NCBI GenBank assembly: GCA_033060915.1
Contig: CM065393.1
Location: 1,163,501-1,227,500, forward strand
DNA length: 64,000 nt
Direction: 5' to 3'
Origin: Euryodendron excelsum
Lineage: Eukaryota > Streptophyta > Magnoliopsida > Ericales > Pentaphylacaceae
Below are positions 34,011 through 44,010 of this stretch, piece by piece (position 1 is the stretch's first letter; each line of letters begins with the position of its first letter). Both the position numbers and the translations under genes were made by a program. Under the pieces are notes generated by a model that was not told the DNA's origin, did no database searches, and saw nothing but the letters and a program-made list of their open reading frames with translations.

Positions 34011-34577
34011 AACCTGAGATGCCAAACTCTCTTCATACCACTAACAAATCAAAGATCTATGCCAACTATTCAGAAAGCATAGACTTTCATCATATACCCC
34101 GGATAAAGAATAATTTTGTTGATGCATTAGCCACTCTAGCTATAACAATCAAGGGTGACAGAGGCATGAAGATGCCTCCCCTCCAGATTTTTACCAGAGA
34201 CGCCCCTTCCTACTGCCTCCATACAACACCCAAGCCCAATGGGCGACCATCGTTCTATGCTATTCAGAGATATATCCAAGTAAGGGCATTCCCCGGTTTA
34301 GCATCTCACCAAGACAAGAAGACCATTTGTTGTCTGGTAGGACAATATTTTATGGTCGGGAATAAGCTTTTCAAGAGTTTCTTGTTTGGCCCACTGAAAT
34401 GCATCGACATTGCTAAAGCCAAAACCATCATGGAGGAAGTACAGTTAGGGGTTTGTGGTCCTCACATGAATAATCATACTCTTGTTAAGAAAATCCTCTA
34501 CATAGGGTATTACTGGACAACCATGGAATCATATTGCACCAGATATGTCCTTCGATGTCACAAGTGTCAGATACATG
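34011..34577 (+). pseudogene. Element C linker and integrase zinc finger, cut by element D
   Basis: FHHIPRIKNNFVDALATLA is the end of the archaeal RNase H/linker. LVGQYFMVGNKLFKSFLFGP, then CGPHMNNHTLVKKILYIGYY and RYVLRCHKCQIHV form the HHCC zinc domain of integrase. The frame ends at 34577, where the D LTR begins. The last five bases ACATG reappear at 62030, and the domain continues there (HGNKIKAPCTELHSMPG). Confidence 0.9.
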
Positions 34578-36680
34578 TGTCACGTCTCATAATCCAGCCT
34601 ATACAGATTTAGGGTACATGATCGGCCAGTAGCAAGGCTACCCAAAGCCGCATTACATAAACTGGTTGATCACCTGTGCATAATCATTTATAATGATGCA
34701 TAACTGCGAAAAATAGAACTTTTAATAACTTGAAAACATAATCCGTGTCATACATGATAGAGCTGTGCCTAATCCCAAACATAACATACATAAGGACCAA
34801 ATCAAGGTCCACAAAAGTTATAACAATATATCATTACAAAACATTGGGTCTAGCCCTCAAACATTATACAAAACATAGGCCCGTGGGCTGTAACTCAAAT
34901 CCACATATGGCCTCCCGCATTGGCTACCTGAAAATAATTTGAGAAAACGTAAGCTAATGCTTAGTGAATAACAATGATGCATGAGCAAGAAAATATCACG
35001 GACTAACAATTATATCCAACGTACAAGGATCGATAATCAGTTATGCACAAGGAAATGAGCTTTTGAACGTTTAAAGCGTAGGCTTGGAACTCATAGGTAA
35101 CTTAAACATCATTGAAACGTTTCAACATTTCAAAACATAGTATCATAAGAAGAGATGCAACATAACATTATTCTTGATATAACATTTCATAACTTGTCGT
35201 AAAACATGTGAACATATCATGGTTCTCGGTTCAAAACATAAGTGTAATACAACTCGGCATATGAGCTAGGCTCCATAGTAACATATAGGTCACACTAAGG
35301 CTCTTTAGGCTAGGGACGTCTCCCAATATAGATAGTTTATTTCTCGTCCCCTATCATAGGACTGTCGAGCTAGATTAAGGTCTTGCCACGAGAAGACCCG
35401 AGTTAGCACCATACATTGAAAACTTAGCATCTGTTTCATTTAAACATTATAGTCCATGGTTAACATTCATAACATAATATAGCCTGCATGCATTTGAAAT
35501 ATGACATTTGTAATTGAACGTAGCAATGATGCATTGAAATGTATGAAAAACATTCATGATATAGAGGTGAGCTTAAAACATTTAGAAAATACTAGAATTT
35601 TACTCAAGGCATATCGTCACTCACCTCTCTCCGGTAGAACGGATGACAACAACGTATTCTTATACAAATGCACATAGAAGCAAAGAAACATCAATACAAA
35701 ACTCTGAGGCAAAGCAATAATACGTAAGTCAAGATTAAGCACTTAACCCACTCGACCCCAACTCAACAACACCTCATTCTCACAACAGGAGAGCGAGGCT
35801 AAATTCTAGGACAAAGCCTCGATGTAAAATAAGAACATGAGGTTGAGATTTGATCATGAAAGCCGGAATGTCGACTCCTTAATCGAGTCCCAACCCCCTC
35901 TCAAATGATGAGTTCACACCCAAGGCTAGTTCCATTTGAAAATAGGTTTAAAGGCCTTTATTTTGATAGGTCATAGGCCAAAAACACATTTCGGGTGAAG
36001 AAGTAATGCTTCACGGAAGGTGGACTAAAATTTTGAAAAATAATGTTGTTGGCATGGATTTTGGATCAATTTCAAATCCCTATATCTCTCAATCTATAAG
36101 TAATTAGAAAACAAACTCTATATGGGTACAAAGATCTATAACTCTAGTTTCTAATCCTTCAAATGGTGCATCAATCTAAGTTTTCTAGAGAAAGTTATGC
36201 CCATTTTATTAGACAATGTCCGAGCTGACCAGGAGTTCGAACGCCTAGGCAAAATGAACTGGGAGTTTGAAAGCCCAAATGGGAGTTCAAACTCCAAGAA
36301 GAAATTTTGAAAAACCCCTTCTCTGAGGGTTCGAACTCCCCCGATGGGAGTTGGAACGCTCAGGCTTATTTCCCACCGTATGAACTCCATATTGGGAGTC
36401 CGAACGCCCTGTTCTGGGCAGCACTCGAAGCTCAACCAAAACTCCTCCAAACACAACCAAACCTTCCAAATACTCTTAGGGCTCAAATATTAGCCCACAA
36501 GGATGATAATAACTCAAAATGGGGGAGGAAGAACAATAAAAATAAAGGGATCTAAAGAAGAAATCACAACCCTAACATTTTACATATTTGGGGGTTGAAA
36601 CCCCTAACTCTCCAATCCTCCAATATTGAGCTTCAAGCTCTCAAATTCAAAGCAATTGGGACTCAAGGAGTCCCCTAAGA
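34578..36680 (-). mobile_element. Element D 3' LTR, left part
   Basis: Starts TGTCACGTCTCATAATCC and aligns base by base with 59502-61631 of the other LTR. It breaks off at TCAAGGAGTCCCCTAAGA, exactly where element E begins, and resumes at 55289. Contains the TTCGAAC-type promoter-region palindromes (36230-36420). No genes; ORFs here are chance frames. Confidence 0.95.
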
Positions 36681-39283
36681 TGTCGCGCCCCATTTTTAGG
36701 TGTCCAAGGTCCTTTCGGCTCGGACATGAAAGTACGGAACTCTGTCATTAGAACTCATCCTCCTAGAAAGATAAGTGCGACTAGGTTTGAAAATTGGTTT
36801 GACTAAGGGCTTTACAAAAATAGGACTCGCCACCTAACTTGATTAAGGTGAGTTAGGGCACCTAAAACTAAGTGTTAATCCAAAGATTAAACTTAAGGTT
36901 TTTGGAACAAGTTTTGAAAACTCCCTCAAGAGAGGGTTTTTAAGAAAATAAGTTATTACGCAACCTTTGGAAGGATTTAAGCCCTTTTGGAAAATAACTC
37001 CATTTTGGTCATTTGAAAACAGAAATCTATGGTTCGGGGGTTGGTTACGTGTGGGGAAGATATCCTAAGATCATCACCCTACCCCGCCCTTTCGGTACCT
37101 ACATGTCTAATCACCCTCTGTTCACTCACTAGAATAACCGATTACCATTGTCCACTTAATATCCACTTTAGAATTTTGAAAACGGGGTTTGGTCATCACT
37201 TTTCGAATGGATGATCCATGATGCAAGTTCTTGGGAAGAAGTTTGAAAATAATAAGGGTTTTGAAAGAGTTTGGAAAAAGAACTTTGAATTGATAAGAAT
37301 TTTTGAAACAGGAATTGGAGTTGGAATAAAAGTTATGACTACACCATTTTAGGTTGCCTACGTATCTTATTTGGCAAGAATCAGGTCATTCGTAGTTCGG
37401 GAGTGACTTCAATAGGGCTTCGCATCAAAAATTGGAGTTGAAATATACAAAGGGTGGTCTGGTATTTATAGAGATTCTGGAACAGGCCTAGCGCATGTAC
37501 TACATGTGCCTGGCCAAAATTTAGCCCTGTGCATGTAGCACATGCGCAGGTACTGTTCCATTGCCAGAACGACACGTGGCACCCCATGTACTGGATAAAT
37601 TTCGACTGTTAATTGAAAGTTAGTTGATCTAATCAAAATTTGAACGCATGTAGCATACGCTCCATCACCGGGAAGGTTCGTCCAAACTTTGCCTCGATAA
37701 TTGAGTCAATCAAGAAGGTTTCGAGGGAATCGGTCACACTCGAGATGTTCTCCTATGGCTTTTAGTGAACTTTCATGTTTTTAGGAAGTTTGCATTATGT
37801 TTGGAGGCGGGCGATATCGTCTTAGGAAGTGTGCCAAAAAGGTCACTTTTGCGGAGCGTCTGCGATACGCTCCGGAGGTGTTCGAAAGTGGCTGTTTTCG
37901 TTTCGTGTGATCGAGGCCTTTGGGAAGCGATCCATTTGATCGGACCATACCGATGGAAAGTATTCTGGAAATACCTTAGGGAATTCCCAGATTTATGCGT
38001 TTCTCAAGTCATTTGACGGTGCGTTTTGATTAGGGAATCGAAAAAAAGTCAACCTTGGCGGAGCGTCTGCAAGACGCTCCAGGGGTTGCTGAAAGTTACA
38101 GTTTTCGCACCGTACGATGGAGGGCTTCAGGAAGCAATCTACTCGATCGAGCCGTATCGATGGAAAGATCTATGAACAAGCTTTCAAGAATTCCCTAATT
38201 TACGCATTTCTCAAGTCAGTTGACTGTGTGTTATAACTAGGGAAACAGGAGAAAAGACAATTTAGGCAGAGCGTCTGCGAGACACTCCAGGGAACTTTTA
38301 TCGAGTCGTGTCAGTTTAGTGTCATAGGGTCTTCCTCGCGTTAAACAAAGGCGTGTGGTGAAACCCTCTGCTCGAAATCCCAAGGCCGGTGCTGTATCGG
38401 GGCATATTTGGACTTCTAAGGGCAAAACTGTTATTTTGACCAGGGTTGGCTAGAAATGGTCAGCAATGTTTTGGTGTGTTGTATTAAGTGCGTAGGGTTG
38501 TTCATGGATGGTTTTGGTAGAGTCTTTTACCGTTCCGCGGGGTTTGCCCAGTGGTGAGGTGTTCAGGGGCAAAATGGTCATTTTGGTTGGAATGGGCCAT
38601 AATAGGACCGGATTCGGACCACATGGCGCGCGGGGGACGCCTAATGGTTTAACATCATTTTGGAAGGATGGACTTATCGTTTTGAGGGATTTTAAACTTT
38701 CTCAAAACGTGCCTGGTGGCCCAAAGGGCAGGTTTGGTCATTTTTCACCAAGTCGGGCTAGTAGGCAACGGTGTTGACCTAGGTGTTGGTTCCTGAGACC
38801 GCCCAGTCTCAGAAAACTACATGTACAGTGTTGGTCTCCAAGAACGCCCGTTCTTAGAGAACTACCTGTACGGTTGGTGTTGGTTCCTGAGAACGCCTGG
38901 TCCCAGAAAGCTACCTGGAAGGGTGGTGTTGGTCTTTGAGAACACCCGGTCTCGGAGAACTACCAAATGATGGACATTCTACGTTGGCGGGCTAGCAGGC
39001 GCCAGAAGTGAATCGTTTTAAATTTGATGAGGTGTTGGTCCCCGAGATTGCTAGATCCCGAGGCGCTACCTAGATGGCGTTGGTTTCCAGAACCACCCGG
39101 TCCGTAAAGCTGCTTGGAATAATAGTGCTTAGGGCTCTAGCGGGTCTTTGTGGACCCAAAAAGCGACCAGTTGGTTGGATTGGAGATTGTAAGGCTCATC
39201 CTGAACCTGCATGTGTTGTGATGTTGGAAATTGAACCCGGTCGGGATGGAGATTACCGTGCGGGCAAAAATGGGGTGCTTACA
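36681..39283 (-). mobile_element. Element E 3' LTR (2603 bp)
   Basis: Direct repeat of 52684-55288. On the minus strand it starts TGTAAGCACCCCATTTTTGC. U3 contains degenerate repeats that can fold as stem-loops (38785-38965). The TATA box is TATAAATA at 37463-37470, preceded on the minus strand by two GCGCATGT/ACATGCGC palindromes (37490-37550). U5 contains GAGTCCTATTTTTG and AACTCACCTTAATCAAG. The blocks GCGGAGCGTCTGCGA (37852 and relatives at 38050, 38268) are an internal degenerate repeat. Confidence 0.95.
37463..37470 (-). promoter_or_regulatory. TATA box of the E 3' LTR
   Basis: Minus strand CTCTATAAATACCAG; the same position in the 5' LTR reads CTCTATAAAAAGCAG (53447-53454). Confidence 0.7.
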
Positions 39284-39300
39284 GCTGCCTCTCTTTTTCT
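39284..39300 (-). other. Polypurine tract of element E
   Basis: Minus strand AGAAAAAGAGAGGCAGC directly before the LTR start TGTAAGCACC, the expected priming site for plus-strand DNA synthesis. Confidence 0.85.
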
Positions 39301-39658
39301 GGCTTTGCTTGCCGAAGGCAGAAAAATAACAAAGTAAGGATCCCTTTTTGGTCGCAAGGCGATCGAAGGGATGACGTGCAGGTGAGTTTGAAATGCTCTG
39401 GGGACCCCTTGTGGGTCGCCGGTTTGGGAGGCTTTGGAATTCAAAAGCTTTACACTTCGGTCGGGAATCGAGTTGCTGATATGGCACAGTTTGGTTCCGG
39501 ACATTCAATTCCCACGAGTGAATATTGAAAGCTCGACTTTCGGCTTTTGGCAAAGTCTTAAGAGCAAATTTGGACTTTTAGAAGCTTGAAAATAATTTTG
39601 GCGGGAAGTTGATCCGGTGGGCGCATGTATTACGCGCGCGCTTGGTGTTTTAAGCCAT

Positions 39659-39677
39659 GCGCATGTAGTACATGCGC
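39659..39677. promoter_or_regulatory. 19-bp palindrome near the antisense TATA box
   Basis: GCGCATGTAGTACATGCGC: two perfect 9-bp arms around a central G, 51 bp upstream of TATAAA. Nearly the same motif occurs twice upstream of the LTR TATA (37490-37550; 53473-53540) in the opposite direction. Confidence 0.7.
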
Positions 39678-39727
39678 GAGTTGGATTCTTGCGCTTGCGC
39701 GTCTGCTACATACGCCAACCCGTGGCT

Positions 39728-39733
39728 TATAAA
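39728..39733 (+). promoter_or_regulatory. TATA box for the antisense transcript
   Basis: GGCTTATAAACAGAGCAGG on the plus strand, about 2.5 kb before the antisense ATG. A plant-like TATA with GC-rich upstream sequence. Use as a promoter is inference. Confidence 0.5.
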
Positions 39734-40875
39734 CAGAGCAGGCTCGCGTTTTCAATGTTGCGTTTTTGAGTCTTCGGTTGATTTTGGGATTTTCTTTGAA
39801 GGATTTCGAAGGATTTTACTCAGGAATCGTTAGAGGAGTGTTGGAAGACATCGGGCACATGCCGAGGATCGTCTTCGCCGCCGGATTCTCGCCGAAAAGC
39901 TTGGTTTTTATCAGAGAACCCAAAGTTTAGTTTTCTAGAAATCTCGTCGATTTCGATACGTTTGCTTTCATTTTTTGCGTATGAATAGTGTAATCCCATG
40001 TTTTAGAACATTTAGAACACAATGGTTGGATTCTTTTTGTGATTTGGTGGAGTTTTGAGTGTGTTTTGGATGATATTGTATATTTGTCAAAGTGGGTTTC
40101 CTACAAGATTTGAAAAATTGCCTCTACAGGCTTGGGCATTGACCGTTTGTGTGTGATTTTTGCATTGAGAACCTTAGAAAAATGTGTAGGACAAACGTAT
40201 GAAATTTCGTAATTTTCTGAAAAATTTTGGATTTTTGGATATTTGAAAATTATGAAAAATAGAAAAAAAATTAAAGAAAATTAGAAAACTGGTCCCATTA
40301 AAGATTGAAAAATCATAGAACATTTTTAGGAAATTATCATGACACTCTCGAACGTTTTGGCAATTTTTGTGAAATTTTGGAAATAAAACCAAAGCCGAAA
40401 AATCTTAGAAGTTGAAGAAATTGTCCTAAAATTTGTGTTCGAGGACATGACGCGTGTTGTGGGGGTGAGATTGTTTTGACTGATGTGGTGGAAAGTCTGG
40501 GATTGTTCTGAGCTGTGTTTGTGACTTGTGGAATTCTGGGGTGATGACTTTTTCAGGTGAAACTCTGCCAAAATTTTCAAAAATTTTATCACTTATCTTT
40601 GAAACCTTTCAGCAAGGCAAATCCTTTTTGAGAAAGGGGCTTTTGAGGGAGAAAGCCCAGAGAAACCGCAATTTTAGAGAAATTTTTGGGAGTGGGATTT
40701 TTGAATGGGAAAAGCCCTGGGAAACTGATTTTTAGAAAACTTGAAGAACAAGACTTTTGAAGGTGAAAGCCCAGGAAACCGTTAAACCCTTGAAATGGGG
40801 CTTTCTGCAGGAAAAGTGCAAAAAATTGTAAAAATGTTGAACTAGGGCTTTTGAAGGAAAAAACCCGAGAAACCG

Positions 40876-41995
40876 GTTTAAAAATATATATTTTTTTTAA
40901 ACGGGGTTTTTAAGGGGAAAAACCCGAGAACCGGTTCGAAGTCTTAATATTAGATTCTTTTAAGAAAAAGTTCCGAAAACCACTAGAAAATCTTTGAGTC
41001 AGGATATTTGAAGGAGAAAACCTGAAAAACCAGCTTTGAAATTTCGAAACCGATCTTTTTGAGGAAAAAGCTTGAAAACCGTTAGAGAACTTTTGAACTA
41101 GGGTTTTTGAAAGCGAAAACCTGAAAAACCGACTTTGAAATTTTGAAGCCAAACTTTTTGAGGAAAAAGCTCAAAAACCGTTAGAAGACTTTTGAACCTG
41201 GGTTTTTGAAGGAGAAAACCCGAAAAACCGGCTTTGGAATTTCGAAGCTAAACTTTTTGAGGAAAAAGCTTGAAAACTGTTAGAGAACTTTTGAACTAGG
41301 GTTTTTGAAGGCGAAAACCCGAAAAATCGGCTTTGGAATTTCAAAGCTAAACTTTTTGAGGAAAAAGCTTGAAAACTGTTAGAAGACTTTTGAACCTAGG
41401 ATTTTGAAGGAGAAAACCCAAAAAACCGGCTTTGGAATTTCGAAGCCAAACTTTTTAAGGAAAAAGCTTGAAAACCGTTAGAAAATTTTTGAACCAGGGT
41501 TTTCAAAGGAGAAAACCCAAAAAACCGGCTTTGGAATTTCAAAGCCAAACTTTTTGAGCAAAAAGCTTGAAAACCGTTAGAAAATTTTTGAACTAGGGTT
41601 TTTGAAGGAGAAAACCCGAAAAACCAGCTTTGGAATTTCGAAACCAAACTTTTCGAGGAAAAAGCTTGAAAACCGTTAGAAAATTTTTGAACCAGGGTTT
41701 TTGAAGGAGAAAACCCGAAAAACCGACTTTGGAATTTCGAAACAAAACTATTCGAGGAAAAAGCTTGAAAACCGTTAGAAAATTTTTGAACCATGCTTTT
41801 TGAAGGAGAAAACCCGAAAAACCGACTTTGGAATTTCGAAACCAAACTTTTCGAGGAAAAAGCTTGAAAACCGTTAGAAAATTTTTGAACCAGGGTTTTT
41901 GAAGGAGAAAACCCAAAAAACTGGCTTTAGAATTTTGAAACCAAACTTTTCAAGGAAGAAGCTTGAAAACCGTTGGAAATCTCTTAATAGTGATC
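40876..41995. repeat. 99-bp tandem array, about 11 units
   Basis: The block GAAAACCGTTAG or its variants occurs at 40975, 41074, 41173, 41272, 41371, 41470, 41569, 41668, 41767, 41866 and 41965: a strict 99-bp period. Each unit holds three inverted repeats: GGGTTTT/AAAACCC with an 8-nt loop, GGCTT/AAGCC around TGGAATTTCG, and CTTTTTGAGGAAAAAG. Since 99 is a multiple of three, long frames with 33-residue repeats appear on the minus strand; these are side effects. The 3' untranslated regions of Tat/Ogre elements are known for variable tandem repeats that can seed satellites. Confidence 0.95.
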
Positions 41996-42019
41996 GGTGG
42001 GGCCCTTGCCTTTCCACTT

Positions 42020-42209
42020 TTTCTTTCTTGTTCTTTTTCTTCTTTTCTTCTTTTTTTTTTTTCTTCTTTTTTTTTTTTCTTTTTTTTTCTGTTCTTTCTT
42101 CTCTTTTCTTTCTTTTTTTTTTTTTTTTTGTATATACATTGACGCACTTATCTTTGCACTTTTCACATATAGTGACTGATTGATCCTCTTGAATGTTGTG
42201 ATTTTTCAG
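42020..42209 (+). other. Polypyrimidine stretch and acceptor-like site before the antisense ORF
   Basis: A 110-bp T/C run (42018-42129), then a TGACTGATTGATCC region with possible branch points and TGTGATTTTTCAG/G ending at 42209, one base before the ATG. This is a good plant 3' splice site in form. It would place the 99-bp array inside an intron of the antisense transcript. No transcript evidence is available. Confidence 0.45.
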
Positions 42210-42210
42210 G

Positions 42211-44010
42211 ATGTCGGAGGCCAGGGGTGACGGTCTGGACAGGAGGCGCCACGAGAAGACACTACGGATAGAGCTCGAGGAGGGCGGCAGCAGCCGGGGT
42301 AGCTTGGCTAAGGATAGCAGCCGGGGTGGTTCCGTTATTCCGGAAGTGGAAGCGGAGGAGGGTGATGTGGTCATGTCTCGACTCTGGGCTTGGTACACCA
42401 GCTATGCTGAGGGGGAGCGGCAGATTTTTTGTAGGGCTTTTGGGTATCTAGGATTGCTTTTTTCCGTGAGACTGGTATTGGGCTTGGTTGAGGCCTCGGC
42501 CACTTTCTGGTGCCCGGAGCTGTGTTTATTCAAATTTAGCGATTTTGAGATGACGCTGACACCTCACGAGTATGGGCGTTTGCTGGGCTTGAGGAACGGT
42601 CAAGATGGTATCGTAGGCCTAAACTTCCCCTGGGGCTTTATGTCCGTTATTTTCGATCAGTTAGGGCTTAGACACCAGGCTCTAGATTTGGCCTCTCACC
42701 CTGCTTTTTCAGCGCTGGAGGTGGGTTTTTTGTTGGATCACTTTGAGTTTTGTACTGGTCAGACTGCTTACCCTAGTGTTTGGCATACTTCCACGGAATG
42801 GCCCATTGCTCGGATGAACGCGCTTGCCCTTATCTTGTTGAGTCTTCTGGTGTTCCCTCGGGGGGATGGTCGGGTGGATGGCAGACTCTGTTCCTTGTTG
42901 TTGTCAATCCGCCGAGGGTATTCTTACACTCCGTAGACATATGTGAGTTTTTCCCAGTTTTAGAGCGGGGAGGACACCCTTTTTAGGGGGTCTCGGCCCC
43001 TCTTTCAGCTGTGCACTCTTGAGCTTTTGTTCATTCATCGCCTTACTTGTCACATATGGTACCCGGAGGTTGATTCCATCCGTGCTTTGGTGAGGTCTCA
43101 GCAGGAGATTACTGATGGTGTTGACTTCCCTGATTCCCAGATGGCCTGGGTGGCATTCCTTCAGACGAGGAGGTCTAACTTGGTTCAGTGGTATGTAGGT
43201 TTATATAATATGGATTCGCTGCGGGTACGGACTTTGAGTTAGGTTTTTATCCCTTTGATTGGCCTGAGGGGCATTGTGCCCTTCTTTGGTATTCGGGTCC
43301 TCTATCAGTTGGGTCGGACACAGGACATCCCTTACACTGCCATGGTGGCGGGCTATCCAGCTTATTTTGGCGACGAGGTTCCGAAAGGCATAGTGATTCA
43401 GTTAACAGAGTTGTGGCAGACTTTTGGGGCGCATGATACTTCGGATGGTCCATTCTCTTTCATTCCAACAGCCACTATTGATTGCACCAGATGGTTTCGG
43501 GAGTATATTTTGGGGGGTGCCGCGGTCAGGGATCCTCTTCCAGAGTCGTCTTTGCCTTCGGTAGAGACTCAGCTAGAGACAAGCAGAGGTCGAGTGGGTG
43601 ATTTAGAGAAACAGCTGGAGGAGGTGTTCAGGGCGAGAGACTCTCCTTTGGTTGATGTTTCTTGGGGACTTAGACGCCCTCGGGGATCCCGAGACACTTT
43701 CTCTTCAGTAGAGGGTGACCCGCGGGACACGATCATAGTTCAGTTGAGAGATATGGTACACACCCTTTCGTAGGAAAGGGACTACCTCCTTGATCGATGT
43801 CAGTGCCATAGGTTGAGGCAGTTATCGACTTCTTCTTTTGGGGCTTCTACCAGTGTCGGCCCTTCCGGGGGAGGGCTAGTGGTGCCGTCATTTAGTGAGC
43901 CGGGTCCGTTGCCTGCTACTTCTGGTCTCGTGAGTCTTGCTACTGGGGGATCGGATGAGGATTTTTCAGATGGAGACGTGGATCGTTACATTGTAGTCCC
44001 TCGTCCCTGA
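42211..44010 (+). pseudogene. Antisense extra ORF of element E (ORF1/DUF7745-like)
   Basis: One frame of 600 codons with four in-frame TAG codons (42934, 42961, 43240, 43771) and a TGA end at 44008-44010. The N-terminal 60 residues are charged and Gly/Ser-rich. The core carries ATFWCPELCLFKFSDFEMTL, TPHEYGRLLGL and WHTSTEWPIARMNALALIL. This resembles the plant DUF7745 / Ogre ORF1 family (pattern F-W-x-P, F-x-F, T-x-x-E-Y). The middle part is HRLTCHIWYPEVDSIRALV, QMAWVAFLQTRRSNLVQWYV and DIPYTAMVAGYPAYFGDEVP. A coiled-coil segment (VETQLETSRGRVGDLEKQLE) follows, then a Ser/Gly-rich tail ending SDEDFSDGDVDRYIVVPRP. It faces the pol genes. Its function is unknown. The TAGs are probably former Gln codons, so it was recently one intact protein of about 600 residues. 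Confidence 0.75.

Larger units (their letters stand above)
39301..40875 (+). other. Putative promoter and 5' leader region of the antisense ORF
   Basis: Between the polypurine tract and the 99-bp array. It carries the palindrome GCGCATGTAGTACATGCGC (39659-39677) and related copies (39621-39640, 39705-39718), a TATA box at 39728 and a downstream segment typical of a plant 5' UTR. A CAG/GTGAAA at 40554-40560 could be a splice donor for an intron ending at 42209. From 40620 on it contains diverged copies of the hairpin unit of the neighbouring array. No protein-coding frame is supported here. Confidence 0.45.

Noticed and set aside
40876..41995. CRISPR-like regular spacing
   Set aside because: Units are repeated over their whole length with no unique spacers, and the context is a plant retrotransposon.
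41396..42398. Long minus-strand frames with 33-residue repeats (SKFQSRFFGFSPSK) and Lys/Glu-rich tails
   Set aside because: They are reading-frame side effects of a 99-bp tandem array and of a poly-pyrimidine tract; all frames are open because the period is a multiple of three.
43247..43453. Minus-strand ORF opposite the antisense gene
   Set aside because: Shadow of the conserved plus-strand frame.
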